Assembly (NCBI GenBank): GCA_040365065.1
Contig: BAABNI010000001.1
Location: 186,001 to 250,000 of the forward strand
Length of the DNA: 64,000 nt
Reading direction: 5' to 3'
DNA from: Pelagadaptatus aseana
GTDB taxonomy: Bacteria > Pseudomonadota > Gammaproteobacteria > Pseudomonadales > Cellvibrionaceae
Shown: positions 9,081 to 17,324 of the stretch, piece by piece
How positions within the stretch are numbered: the first letter of the stretch is position 1
Layout: each line of letters opens with the position of its first letter
The notes under the pieces: model-generated
Seen by the model: the letters and a program-made list of their open reading frames with translations, nothing else
Told to the model about the DNA's origin: nothing
Database searches by the model: none
Position numbers and translations under genes: made by a program

Positions 9081-9694
9081 GCAATCCCAACACCGAGCGT
9101 CAGGCCTTTGGTCTGACCATTCTCAAAAACACGCACAAAGACATTCGCCGCCTGCGCAAGGACACAGGCAACGCCACCCTGCACGGCAATAAATTCTGGA
9201 AGTCCACCTACGTACTGATGGATTATTTGCAGGAATGTCCACCGGACAGGGACATCAAAATTCTGGAAATAGGCTGCGGCTGGGGACTCGGTGGCATCTA
9301 TTGCGCCAAGCATTTTAATGCCCACGTCACCTCACTGGACGCAGACCCCTCAGTGTTCCCCTTTTTACGACATCACGCCGAATTGAATGGCGTCCATGTC
9401 ACCACCTGGCAAAAGCGCTTTGAAAAAATCACCAAGCAGGAGCTGGCGGAATTCGATCTGATCATCGGTGCCGACATCTGCTTCTGGGATGAGCTCACCC
9501 CCATCGTCCGCAACCTGATCAAACGCGCACTGCAGGCCGGCGTGCCCCGGGTGGTTCTGACCGATCCGGGGCGACCCACCTTCCGTGAAGTGGGCGAGTA
9601 TTTTTGCGAGCGTTACGACGCGGTCTACAGCGACTGGGATGTGCCCAGCCCACACAATGTCTGGGGGTTGATTCTGGATATCTACAATCCATAG
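9077..9694 (+). CDS. Class I SAM-dependent methyltransferase
   Basis: A 205-residue cytoplasmic methyltransferase of the Rossmann class. Motif I is LEIGCGWGLGGIYCAK, an acidic SAM-ribose residue follows in TSLDADPSVFPFL, and motif IV may be DLIIGADICFWDE. This arrangement resembles the methyltransferase-16/METTL-type protein lysine methyltransferases. That assignment is a family resemblance only; the substrate is unknown. The start overlaps the queG stop by four bases, so the pair is cotranscribed, and a role in tRNA or translation would fit the context. Confidence 0.85.
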   Translation: MSNPNTERQAFGLTILKNTHKDIRRLRKDTGNATLHGNKFWKSTYVLMDYLQECPPDRDIKILEIGCGWGLGGIYCAKHFNAHVTSLDADPSVFPFLRHHAELNGVHVTTWQKRFEKITKQELAEFDLIIGADICFWDELTPIVRNLIKRALQAGVPRVVLTDPGRPTFREVGEYFCERYDAVYSDWDVPSPHNVWGLILDIYNP

Positions 9695-9700
9695 AGCCGG

Positions 9701-10183
9701 TTACCCGCCAGACCTATTCAACACCTGAAATTCGTCGGCGAGATCGTCCGCAACATCAAACCGGCCGGTGGCCCGCAACAGAAATTCAACAATTTCGGCG
9801 GTGCACAAACCATTAACCTTTTGATTGCGACGCAACCGAAAACTCGACGACACATTCTCCGGCAAACTGTATTTTTTCAAATGGTGAAGATAGGGGCTGC
9901 GATTATAAATCTTGCGCGCTTCCTGCCAGGTACTGTCGATGACAATAAACGTTTCAATCCCGTCAACCTGATCCGCCCATACCGACTCAGTGGAATCTTT
10001 TAATGCATCGGTTTTGGGATACAGCAACACAGCATCATCGGACAGGGACAACAATCGGGGATCGGGACCCACACGGTCCCAGACAATGCGTTCACAAACA
10101 TCCGGGCACACTTGCAAAGCCAGTTGGCCAGTGTTGGTTTTTTTGGACACTTCGCGGGCGTGGGTAAGCAGATATATTTTCAT
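9701..10183 (-). CDS. tapT: DTW-domain tRNA-uridine aminocarboxypropyltransferase (TapT-like)
   Basis: Members of this family attach a 3-amino-3-carboxypropyl group from SAM to a uridine in tRNA (acp3U47 in E. coli). From the ATG at 10183 the protein has 160 residues; an upstream extension is unlikely to be translated because the conserved sequence begins at MKIYLLTHAREV. The DTW signature appears as IDSTWQEARK, and other landmarks are LLYPKTDA and SSFRLRRNQK. It is shorter than E. coli TapT (about 230) and lacks the N-terminal cysteine cluster. It is convergent with the queG-methyltransferase pair, 7 bases apart. Confidence 0.8.
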   Translation of the reverse strand: MKIYLLTHAREVSKKTNTGQLALQVCPDVCERIVWDRVGPDPRLLSLSDDAVLLYPKTDALKDSTESVWADQVDGIETFIVIDSTWQEARKIYNRSPYLHHLKKYSLPENVSSSFRLRRNQKVNGLCTAEIVEFLLRATGRFDVADDLADEFQVLNRSGG

Positions 10184-10220
10184 GCGGCCATTATAGAAAA
10201 ATGGCCGCAGCCATGGGCAT

Positions 10221-11120
10221 TTATTTTCCGGAGTACAACTCCAACACACTGGAAAAATCTTTGCCGCCCTTGTCTTCACCGCCACTGTTTTTATGCAGAT
10301 TAAACAGATTGCGCGCAGCAGCACCCATCGGGGTAGACGACTTACTGGCCGCAGAAGCCTCCATCGCCAAACCGAGATCCTTCAGCATCAGATCCACCAT
10401 AAAGCCACCCTGATAATTATTAGAAGCCGGCACGTCCTCCATCACGCCGGGCACCGGATTGTACTTTTCCAGCGACCAGTTGCAGCCGGAGCTTTTCAGC
10501 ATAATATCCGACAGTGCCTTTGGATCCAGACCATTATCGATGCCCAGCTGCAGGGCTTCGGCGGTACCGGTCATATGAATGGCCAGCAGCATGTTGTTGC
10601 AGATCTTGGCCACCTGCCCGGCACCCACATCACCGGCGCGAAAAATATTGGCACCCATCGGGCTCAATACCTCTTTGGCGGTTTCAAAGTTGGCCTCGGT
10701 ACCGCCCACCATAAACGCCAGAGTGCCCGCGGCCGCCGCAGCGACACCGCCAGACACCGGCGCATCCACAAAGGCAATGCCACGATTATCGGCTTCCGCG
10801 CCGACACGGCGGGAATTGGCTGGCGCCACGGTGGAACAATCCAGCACCAGTGCGGTTTTTGGAATGGCCTCTAACAGGGCATCACCATCGATATACACAC
10901 TCTCGACAATGGCGCCATTGGGCAGCATCGACACCACAAAATCCACGTCGGCAACCGCCTCTTTCGAGCAAGTCACAGGAATACAGCCAGCCGCTTCGGC
11001 GGCCTTCAGATTGGCCTCCATCAAATCGAACGCTTTCACTGTAAAACCGGCTTTCACCAAATTGGCCGCCATGCCGCCGCCCATATTACCCAAACCGATA
11101 AAGGCTACTGACTTGCTCAT
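10221..11120 (-). CDS. mmsB: 3-hydroxyisobutyrate dehydrogenase
   Basis: It oxidises 3-hydroxyisobutyrate to methylmalonate semialdehyde with NAD+, a late step of valine breakdown. At 299 residues it matches the family. The Rossmann motif GLGNMGGGMA is near the N terminus, the substrate loop is DAPVSGGVAAAAAG, and the catalytic Lys lies in QVAKICNNML. The ATG at 11120 has a good ribosome site (GGAGAG) about eight bases upstream. It is the last gene of the four-gene valine operon. The next enzyme, methylmalonate-semialdehyde dehydrogenase (mmsA), is not in the window. Confidence 0.95.
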   Translation of the reverse strand: MSKSVAFIGLGNMGGGMAANLVKAGFTVKAFDLMEANLKAAEAAGCIPVTCSKEAVADVDFVVSMLPNGAIVESVYIDGDALLEAIPKTALVLDCSTVAPANSRRVGAEADNRGIAFVDAPVSGGVAAAAAGTLAFMVGGTEANFETAKEVLSPMGANIFRAGDVGAGQVAKICNNMLLAIHMTGTAEALQLGIDNGLDPKALSDIMLKSSGCNWSLEKYNPVPGVMEDVPASNNYQGGFMVDLMLKDLGLAMEASAASKSSTPMGAAARNLFNLHKNSGGEDKGGKDFSSVLELYSGK

Positions 11121-11142
11121 ACAACTCTCCAAATATTATTTC

Positions 11143-12276
11143 TTAAATTTCTGCCAGGGGATGCTTATCCCATGGTTCAACAAAGTAGGCTGCCACCTGC
11201 TCAGGGGTTACATCGTCTACCTTGGCAGGCGTCCACTGCGGGTTGCGGTCTTTGTCGATCAATAACGCACGCACGCCCTCTTTAAAATGACCAAAGCGGG
11301 CACTGTTGGCGGACATGGTCAGCTCCAGACGAAACACATCGGCCAGCGACAAATGCTTGGTGCGATTCAACTGTTCCTGCACCAGATAAGGCGTGATTGG
11401 GCAGCCGTTTTTCAGACCGGCAGCCGCCTTGCTCAGCCATTTGTCGTCACCTTCGTAGCCGGTGATCATGGCAAACAACTCCGGAATACTGTCGGCATCG
11501 GTGAGCGCCTGGATCTGATCAAAATGCCCCTGCACATTACCTGCGGGCTGATTGGCAACAGTGTCTTTTTCAAAACTGTGCAGCAGCTTGGAAACTTCTG
11601 CATGGGCATCAAGAGAGGCATCAAGTGAGCCATCGCCGAATGACAAACCACACAAGCCATCAATCACCGCGGCTTTCTGGTCGTGAGAAACAAAGCGATC
11701 GGCCAGACCGACAAACTTGGCATCGGCGCCATTAAAGGAAGCGCCGGTCAAACCCAGAAACAAACCGGTGCGCCCCGGTGCACGATTGAGAAACCAGCTG
11801 CCGCCCACATCCGGGTACAGACCAATGGTAACTTCGGGCATGGCCATGCGCGTGTTCTCGGTTACCACGCGATGACTGGCACCGGACATCAAACCGAGCC
11901 CGCCGCCCATCACAATGCCGTTACCCCAAACCACAATCGGCTTGGAATAAACGTGAATGTGATGATCGAGAATGTACTCGCGGGTAAAGAAATCGATGGC
12001 GCCATTGTTGGGCAGCTCTTCACCATAAGCCGCAGAGCCAGCGTGCAGGGCCACCACATCGCCACCGGCGCAAAAAGATTTGTCGCCCGCGCCCTGCAAG
12101 AACACACAGGCAACGCTGTCGTCGTTTTCCCAGGCGGTAAACTTTTCCTGCAACAGGTCAATCATTTCCAGTGACAGGGAGTTCAGCGAACGCTCGGCAT
12201 TCAAGGTTGCGATGGCCACTTTTTTGCCACCGGCCGCAGCGCGCTCTTCAAATAAAACGGAAGCTTGTTCGGTCAT
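11143..12276 (-). CDS. 3-hydroxyisobutyryl-CoA hydrolase (enoyl-CoA hydratase/isomerase family)
   Basis: This 377-residue crotonase-fold protein is longer than a hydratase (about 258) and matches 3-hydroxyisobutyryl-CoA hydrolases. These release 3-hydroxyisobutyrate from its CoA ester in valine degradation. The CoA/oxyanion-hole block FCAGGDVVALH is present, followed by IVMGGGLGLMSGASHRVV and MPEVTIGLYPDVGGSWFLNR, a hallmark of this subgroup. The C-terminal extension contains GVRALLIDKDRNPQW, also typical. It sits between the hydratase and mmsB, 22 bases before the latter. A palindromic repeat separates it from the upstream hydratase gene. Confidence 0.93.
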   Translation of the reverse strand: MTEQASVLFEERAAAGGKKVAIATLNAERSLNSLSLEMIDLLQEKFTAWENDDSVACVFLQGAGDKSFCAGGDVVALHAGSAAYGEELPNNGAIDFFTREYILDHHIHVYSKPIVVWGNGIVMGGGLGLMSGASHRVVTENTRMAMPEVTIGLYPDVGGSWFLNRAPGRTGLFLGLTGASFNGADAKFVGLADRFVSHDQKAAVIDGLCGLSFGDGSLDASLDAHAEVSKLLHSFEKDTVANQPAGNVQGHFDQIQALTDADSIPELFAMITGYEGDDKWLSKAAAGLKNGCPITPYLVQEQLNRTKHLSLADVFRLELTMSANSARFGHFKEGVRALLIDKDRNPQWTPAKVDDVTPEQVAAYFVEPWDKHPLAEI

Positions 12277-12293
12277 ATTATTGTCTCAGACAG

Positions 12294-12384
12294 TGTCATT
12301 GCGAGGAGTACCGCGACGAGCAATCTCACAACATAAGGCGTATGCTTCACGAGATTTCTCGCCGCGGCACGACTCGAAATGACA
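12294..12384. repeat. Palindromic interspersed repeat, copy A
   Basis: A 91-base imperfect palindrome with ends TGTCATTGCGAG and CTCGAAATGACA. Inner arms CAATCTC and GAGATTTCTC are arranged symmetrically. It lies in the 119-base gap between two genes of one operon, as an mRNA hairpin or a MITE-like element would. Related copies are at 13209-13275 and 49917-50005. The sequence resembles the GTCATTGCGAG...GCAATCTC repeats seen in many bacterial genomes; no transposase is encoded. Confidence 0.75.
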
Positions 12385-12395
12385 ACATTAATTAA

Positions 12396-13172
12396 TCAGG
12401 CATTCTTCCAATCGGCTTTACGCTTTTCTAAAAACGCACTGACACCTTCTTTCTGATCCTGGGTATCCCACAGCTTCACAAACATCTCGCGCTCCTTGGC
12501 GTAGGCGGAAGTGATGTCACCGCTGCGGGCAGCCATAATCAACTCTTTACAGAAGCGCACGGAAGTCGGGGATTGCGCCTCAACCTTGGCCGCTAATTCC
12601 AGCGCCCTGTCCAGCACACTGCCGGTCGGCACCACTTCAGACACCAGACCAATCTGCTCGGCCTTGTCCGCCTTGAGGCGCTCGCCCAGAAGGATCATGC
12701 GCTTGGCCCACTGCTCACCCACCAGCCAGGACAACTGCTGCGAACCCAGACCACAGGGCAGCAAACCCACCGCCGCTTCCGGCAGCGCCATCTGCGCCTG
12801 CTCTTCGCAAATGCGCACATCGCACGACAGCGCCACTTCCAGACCACCGCCCATGGCGTAACCGGTAATCGCCGCAATGGAAACGCCCTGATAATTGGAC
12901 AGCGCGGTAAAGGCTTCACCAAACGCCAGAGAAAATTCGAAGGACAAGCCCTTGTCGTCGTGATTGAAACGGTTCAGATCGGCACCGGCACTGAAGAATT
13001 TTTCACTGTCGCTGGTGAGGATCAGGGCGTAGTTTTCTTTGTCGTCATTCAGTTCGTTAACAAGCTGCTCAAGGTAGCGCAGGCTCTCCGGCGTCCAGGT
13101 ATTGGCCGGCGGGTTGTTAAAGGTGATGATCGCGGTGCGGCCGCGCTTTTCCAATTTCAGTAAATCGCTCAT
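12396..13172 (-). CDS. Enoyl-CoA hydratase (probable methacrylyl-CoA hydratase)
   Basis: A 258-residue crotonase-fold enzyme. Oxyanion-hole glycines are in FSAGADLNRF and GYAMGGGLEVALSCD. The catalytic region ALPEAAVGLLPCGLGSQQL carries one acidic residue, so it may be a variant active site. By position it should hydrate methacrylyl-CoA to 3-hydroxyisobutyryl-CoA, between the acyl-CoA dehydrogenase and the hydrolase. This substrate assignment is inferred from gene order. It is flanked on both sides by copies of the palindromic repeat. Confidence 0.88.
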   Translation of the reverse strand: MSDLLKLEKRGRTAIITFNNPPANTWTPESLRYLEQLVNELNDDKENYALILTSDSEKFFSAGADLNRFNHDDKGLSFEFSLAFGEAFTALSNYQGVSIAAITGYAMGGGLEVALSCDVRICEEQAQMALPEAAVGLLPCGLGSQQLSWLVGEQWAKRMILLGERLKADKAEQIGLVSEVVPTGSVLDRALELAAKVEAQSPTSVRFCKELIMAARSGDITSAYAKEREMFVKLWDTQDQKEGVSAFLEKRKADWKNA

Positions 13173-13208
13173 TGCTGTTCCTTCTTTGTTCTTTTATCTG
13201 TTTTTCAT

Positions 13209-13275
13209 GAGATTCTTCGCTTCGCTCAGAATGACACACTCCAATAATGTCATCCTGCATCAAGTGGGGGATCTC
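13209..13275. repeat. Palindromic interspersed repeat, copy B
   Basis: A 67-base imperfect palindrome. The order of half-sites is reversed relative to copy A: GAGATTCTTCGCTTCGCTCAGAATGACA comes first (13209-13236), then TGTCATCCTGCAT...GGGGGATCTC. It lies in the gap between the acyl-CoA dehydrogenase and enoyl-CoA hydratase genes. Its half-sites resemble the widespread GTCATCCTGAGCGAAG...GGATCTC bacterial repeat. Confidence 0.7.
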
Positions 13276-13288
13276 TTAATTGGTCTTC

Positions 13289-14455
13289 TCAACGCAAAAT
13301 ATCCGTAGCACCGTCTTCCAATACGCGGCGCGCGGTAATCATGCGCATAATTTCATTGGTACCTTCAAGAATCTGATGCACTCGGGCATCGCGCATATAG
13401 CGCTCAATGGGGTACTCCTTGATGTAACCGTAACCGCCATGCAACTGAATGGCACTGTTGCACACCTCAAAACCGATGTCGGTGGCAAAGCGCTTGGCCA
13501 TGGCACAGTAGGTGGTTTTTTCCGGATCGTTGCTGTCGAGTTTGCTCGCCGCCAGACGAATCATCTGCCGTGCGGCAATCAACTCGGTGACCATATCCGC
13601 CAGCTTGAATTGCAGCGCCTGAAAACTGGCAATGGATTTGCCGAACTGTTTGCGCTCGTGCATGTAAGCCTGAGTGTGATTGATGCACGCCTGAGCCGCG
13701 CCAATGGAACAGGTGGCAATATTGATGCGACCACCGTCGAGCCCCTTCATCGCAATCTTGAAGCCTTCACCCTCGGAGCCCAGCAGGTTGCCGGCCGGAA
13801 TGCGCACATCCTCAAAGGCAATCGCACGTGTCGGCTGCGAGTTCCAGCCCATCTTGTCTTCGTTCTTACCGTATTCAATACCCGGCAGATCCGCCGGCAC
13901 CGCAAAGGCACTGATGCCACGGGCACCCTCATCCTGGGAGCCCGTGCGCGCCATCAACACCAGCACATCGGTGCTGCCCGCGCCACTGATGAACATCTTG
14001 CCGCCATTGATGACGTACTCATCGCCCTCTTTTTTCGCGGTGGTACGCAGCCCCGCCGCGTCACTGCCGGCGCCGGGCTCTGTCAGGCAGTAGGAAGCCA
14101 GCTTCTGCCCGGTGGTCAAATCACCACACCACTGAGCCTTGATGGCATCGGATCCCCAACTGGCGATCATCCAGGTGGCCATGTTGTGAATCGAGATAAA
14201 AGCCGCGGTAGAAGTACAGCCGGAGGCCAGCTCCTCAAGAATGATGGCCGTATCCAGTCGGGACAGACCCATGCCTCCGGCCTCTTCCGGGCAGTACATA
14301 CCCATAAAGCCCAGCTCACCGGCGGCCTTAAAGACATCAACCGGGAAGATCTTATTCTCGTCCCATTCCGCAGCCTTGGGCGCCATCTCACCTTGGGCAA
14401 AGGCGCGCGCAGCCTCCTGAAACGCCAGCTGCTCTTCGTTCAAGTTGAAATCCAT
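13289..14455 (-). CDS. Acyl-CoA dehydrogenase (probable isobutyryl-CoA dehydrogenase)
   Basis: A 388-residue FAD enzyme of the acyl-CoA dehydrogenase family. Signature 1 (YCLTEPGAGSDAAGL) and signature 2 (QLHGGYGYIKEYPIERYMRD) are both present. The catalytic Glu sits in ILEGTNEIMR, the position used by short-chain enzymes. As first gene of the valine operon it should turn isobutyryl-CoA into methacrylyl-CoA; the close ACAD8-like match of motifs and the gene order support this. Electrons would pass to ETF, which is not encoded here. An AraC-type regulator gene stands divergently 168 bases upstream. Confidence 0.92.
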   Translation of the reverse strand: MDFNLNEEQLAFQEAARAFAQGEMAPKAAEWDENKIFPVDVFKAAGELGFMGMYCPEEAGGMGLSRLDTAIILEELASGCTSTAAFISIHNMATWMIASWGSDAIKAQWCGDLTTGQKLASYCLTEPGAGSDAAGLRTTAKKEGDEYVINGGKMFISGAGSTDVLVLMARTGSQDEGARGISAFAVPADLPGIEYGKNEDKMGWNSQPTRAIAFEDVRIPAGNLLGSEGEGFKIAMKGLDGGRINIATCSIGAAQACINHTQAYMHERKQFGKSIASFQALQFKLADMVTELIAARQMIRLAASKLDSNDPEKTTYCAMAKRFATDIGFEVCNSAIQLHGGYGYIKEYPIERYMRDARVHQILEGTNEIMRMITARRVLEDGATDILR

Positions 14456-14622
14456 AATCCAGTCTCTTCTTCTATATTTAGCTCAATCGATCCATTAAAC
14501 ACCAAAGTCGCAAGCCGTGTGGATTGACGATATTGCCTTTATAATGGACGATCTTGCGGCAATAAAAACAAGCCCAAACCACCTCAAAAGACAAATAATT
14601 CATTATAAATCAATAAACTACA

Positions 14623-15498
14623 ATGCAACTAACGTCTAACTGGCCACTACCGACTGAAGGAATTCGCTTTCTTACGCCGCAATCTCTGTGCGATCAGCTG
14701 GCCGCCAACCCGCTGGCCGCCAACCTCTATCCGGTGGCCATGGGCTATTACCCCAAAGCCTCTCAGCATCAGATGGTGCGCAACCAGCACCAGAATTACC
14801 TGTTGATTTACTGCACCGACGGCCGCGGCACCTTAACTATAGATGGAAAGCACCAGCGCATCCGCGCCGGCGATCTGATTTTACTGCCCAAGGGACAGGC
14901 CCACAGCTACGCCTCCCACAGCCGCTACCCGTGGAGCATCTACTGGCTGCATTTTGATGGCCTGGCGGCCGACGTCTTTTGTGAGCATCTGGATTTTAAC
15001 GGCCCCATTCAATCCGTGGGATTGCAACCCCGACTGGTTGCCGGGTTCGAAGCCCTGTTCAGCTTGCGCAACAGCGGCTACAACCTGGCCTCGTTTATCC
15101 ACGGCAGTCTGGAGATGCAACAGGGCATCAGCTACATCGCCCTGCAAGTCCGACAGCAGCGTTCCAAAAGCGGCAAGCAAATTGATTTGGACGCCGCCCG
15201 ATCCTTTATGAACCAGCACCTGCACGGCCAGCTCAATCTGGAGACTCTGGCAGCCCACAGCAAGCTGTCGAAGTACCATTTCTCCAAACGCTTTAAAGCA
15301 CTCACCGGCCACTCGCCCATCCAGTATTTTATCAACCTGAAAATGCAGCACGCCTGCTACCTGTTGGACGTCAGCACCCAATCGGTAAAACAGGTGGCCG
15401 CCGCACTGGGTTATGACGACGCCTACTACTTTTCCCGGCTGTTTAAAAAGGTGATTGGCCTTTCGCCGGATCAATACCGCAAGAGTAAGCATCGGTAG
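14623..15498 (+). CDS. AraC-family transcriptional regulator with cupin sensor domain
   Basis: A 291-residue regulator. The N-terminal cupin (about 40-150) shows GRGTLTIDGKHQRIRAGDLI and LPKGQAHSYASH, typical of the AraC/RhaR sensor barrel. The C-terminal double helix-turn-helix begins near NLETLAAHSKLSKYHFSKRFK and ends with VAAALGYDDAYYFSRLFKK. Its gene is divergent from the valine operon, so it might control that operon. However, regulators of this cupin type more often sense sugars, so the target is uncertain. A 7-bp hairpin (15510-15526) follows the stop codon. Confidence 0.88.
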   Translation: MQLTSNWPLPTEGIRFLTPQSLCDQLAANPLAANLYPVAMGYYPKASQHQMVRNQHQNYLLIYCTDGRGTLTIDGKHQRIRAGDLILLPKGQAHSYASHSRYPWSIYWLHFDGLAADVFCEHLDFNGPIQSVGLQPRLVAGFEALFSLRNSGYNLASFIHGSLEMQQGISYIALQVRQQRSKSGKQIDLDAARSFMNQHLHGQLNLETLAAHSKLSKYHFSKRFKALTGHSPIQYFINLKMQHACYLLDVSTQSVKQVAAALGYDDAYYFSRLFKKVIGLSPDQYRKSKHR

Positions 15499-15802
15499 TG
15501 TTTATGCTCATGGCATTCAATGCCATAAACAACGATTCATCAATCGACTCAAGCAACCCAAAAAACCGCCCGTTGCCGGACTATTTAGCAAACAAATAAG
15601 GGTGAGCACTTGCTAGCGCCACACTACAGGGTTGTGCGCCCCAATCATTATCGCTATTGTTGATGCAAATTCAGGATATCAGGACAGGAAGTCTTATTTC
15701 TTTTGGCGGACGGCTCTAGCCCGCTAGCTTCTCGTCGTTTTATTCCAATCAATTAGAAATAGGCCTCCAGGTAATACGACTCATGGGGGACCAATAAGCG
15801 TT
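15499..15802. other. 304-base non-coding stretch leading into the cassette-like island
   Basis: No credible gene. A perfect 7-bp hairpin (ATGGCAT/ATGCCAT) lies at 15510-15526 just after the regulator stop, without a T-run. An imperfect hairpin (GCG-CACA/TGTG-CGC) lies at 15616-15639. The stretch ends in AAGCGTTATGC (15796-15806), which resembles the recombination end (GTTATGC) of an integron attachment site and contains the ATG of the next reading frame. Base composition becomes AT-richer from here to about 18.0 kb. Confidence 0.5.
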
Positions 15803-16255
15803 ATGCAAAAAGCCATGTTTGAAGCTGCCACTAAAAGTAAAATAAAAAAGGCTTCTACTGCTACAGGCCGTAGTACAAAATCAATCACTTGCCCAAAATG
15901 TGAATATGCACGATTGAAAAGTGATAGCGCCCCAGAATGGCAATGTCCAAACTGCCATATTGCATACAATAAATTTGGCTCCGAAGAAAAGAAGAGAAAT
16001 AAAGCATTAAGATTTAATCGCTATGATTTGAAGGATAAACTCAAGTCTTTAACAGATACTTCTACGATCATGGGGGCGATAGGGGTTTTAGCTTTTACTT
16101 CTGGCTTACCATCGGAAGCATGTATTTGTAATGGGGTTAGCATTCCTGCCGAACCCAGCAATCCATTGCTATTGGGTTTGGGAGCCTTTATTACAATTTT
16201 CTCAATAGGGTTCTACTTCAAAAACAGAAAGAGAATCAAAGAGGAACATGCATAA
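15803..16255 (+). CDS. Hypothetical zinc-ribbon membrane protein
   Basis: A 150-residue protein I do not recognise. A lysine-rich start is followed by a two-CxxC zinc ribbon (TCPKCEYARL...WQCPNCHIAY, about 30-52). A basic, charged middle leads to two likely membrane segments (about 88-102 and 120-138) and a lysine/arginine-rich C terminus. The ATG lies inside the GTTATGC end motif, and a second ATG four codons later is also possible. The stop codon is inside the 5' end of an attC-like site. Codon use is AT-rich compared with the flanking chromosome. It is likely a cassette-borne gene. Confidence 0.65.
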   Translation: MQKAMFEAATKSKIKKASTATGRSTKSITCPKCEYARLKSDSAPEWQCPNCHIAYNKFGSEEKKRNKALRFNRYDLKDKLKSLTDTSTIMGAIGVLAFTSGLPSEACICNGVSIPAEPSNPLLLGLGAFITIFSIGFYFKNRKRIKEEHA

Positions 16256-16318
16256 CGAATCAGTGTTGTGCGTTCCGGTACTTCGCACCTCCGCCGGACA
16301 AACAAACCTCGGCGTTAC
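16250..16318 (+). repeat. attC-like site (integron cassette recombination site)
   Basis: The segment starts with GCATAACG, overlapping the stop codon of the upstream gene, and ends with GGCGTTAC. TAACG and CGTTA can pair as outer ends. An inner imperfect stem includes GTTCCGG with CCGGAC, and TTGT faces ACAA. Length (about 69 bases), position just after a stop codon, and the complementary ends fit an attC folded-strand site. Internal pairing is imperfect, so it may be degenerate. Confidence 0.55.
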
Positions 16319-16332
16319 AAGGCTCAATAAGT

Positions 16333-16878
16333 ATGGCTGTATACAATACCGCATCAGATTCTGCTAACACTGCTGTAAGAGCTTTTCTTACGAAAGTCGG
16401 TGAGCATTATCTTGGCCATTCATTTAACACCGGAAGCGGCAAAGGAAAAGCTCTTTGGCTTTCTATTCGCGATGATGACTTTAATGGATGTTGCGCCTAT
16501 TGCGGAGAAAAGCACGAGAAACTACAAATTGAGCATGTGTTGATGTTCAACCGCACGGAATTTGGCTTGCATCATCCTGGCAACATTATTCCGTGCTGCA
16601 AGGAGTGTAATAAAAGAGAGCGCCGGCATGATAAAACTTATTGCAACTGGGAGCAGCACCTAACCAGGGTATGTGAGAGTAGAGGCGAATCAAGCCAGAT
16701 CGAACCGAGAAAACAAAAGATATTGGATAATTTCAAAAAGCATAAATACCCAGAACTCAATATCAACGAAGAACATGCCATTAGAGTTATAGCCAATAGT
16801 TTGTATGAAAACATAAAAACAGAATCTGATAAGTCTTTAGATTTATACAAACAATTAGACAAGGCATTTGTGCAATGA
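16333..16878 (+). CDS. HNH endonuclease
   Basis: A 181-residue protein with a zinc-bound HNH nuclease fold in its first half. CAYCGEKHEKLQIEHV supplies the first Cys pair and the catalytic His region. NIIPCCKECNKRER supplies the Asn and second Cys pair (about 55-98). The C-terminal half is charged and helical with no recognised domain. It resembles the HNH proteins found in defence islands and gene cassettes, but no partner such as an ATPase is next to it. The next gene overlaps its stop by four bases (ATGA). AT-rich; part of the cassette-like island. Confidence 0.82.
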   Translation: MAVYNTASDSANTAVRAFLTKVGEHYLGHSFNTGSGKGKALWLSIRDDDFNGCCAYCGEKHEKLQIEHVLMFNRTEFGLHHPGNIIPCCKECNKRERRHDKTYCNWEQHLTRVCESRGESSQIEPRKQKILDNFKKHKYPELNINEEHAIRVIANSLYENIKTESDKSLDLYKQLDKAFVQ

Positions 16879-17273
16879 TTAAAGGTTCATGCCTCTGTGG
16901 CAATGTGAAATATCAATACACTGGCACGATTGAAGAGGTGGCTATTTGTCACTGTGATCAATGCAAAAGAGCTCAGGGAACACCCTTCGCAACAAATTCG
17001 CCTATTAAAAAGAGCTTGTTTTCATTTCAGAGCGGAGAGAATAGTCTTAAAGCGTTCTTTTCCAGTGAAAAGAAGAAGCGTGTATTTTGCGGGAACTGCG
17101 GCAGCCCTTTATACAGTCAACGCCTAGATATGCCTGAAGTTATTCGATTACGGTTGGGCACTGTGACTGAAGGCAATATCCCCAAACCACATTATGAAAT
17201 ATATGGCGAGTCAAAATCCGATTGGTATTGTGAAGATAATGCCCGCCAGATCTTTATTCAAAACAAAGCATAA
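16875..17273 (+). CDS. GFA-family (glutathione-dependent formaldehyde-activating-like) protein
   Basis: A 132-residue zinc protein of the GFA/CENP-V family. The zinc ligands are in GSCLCGNVKY, CHCDQCKRAQGTPF and FCGNCGSPLYS. Founding members were linked to formaldehyde-glutathione adduct formation, but most bacterial homologues, including this one, have no proven substrate. Its start overlaps the end of the HNH gene, so both are probably one cassette or one transcript. Low GC compared with the flanks. Confidence 0.88.
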   Translation: MIKGSCLCGNVKYQYTGTIEEVAICHCDQCKRAQGTPFATNSPIKKSLFSFQSGENSLKAFFSSEKKKRVFCGNCGSPLYSQRLDMPEVIRLRLGTVTEGNIPKPHYEIYGESKSDWYCEDNARQIFIQNKA

Positions 17274-17324
17274 TAAGTTGGCTTGCCCGCAAACCCCGAT
17301 GTGATTCGATCCTAGGGGCTCGCG

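Noticed and set aside
12294..12384. CRISPR repeat
   Set aside because: The repeat copies are dispersed, palindromic and not spaced in a regular array with unique spacers.
13280..14527. A 415-codon plus-strand reading frame opposite the acyl-CoA dehydrogenase
   Set aside because: The opposite strand encodes a full, motif-complete enzyme, and this frame has no domain.
15510..15526. Rho-independent terminator after the AraC gene
   Set aside because: The 7-bp hairpin has no T-run on either side, so termination is not supported.
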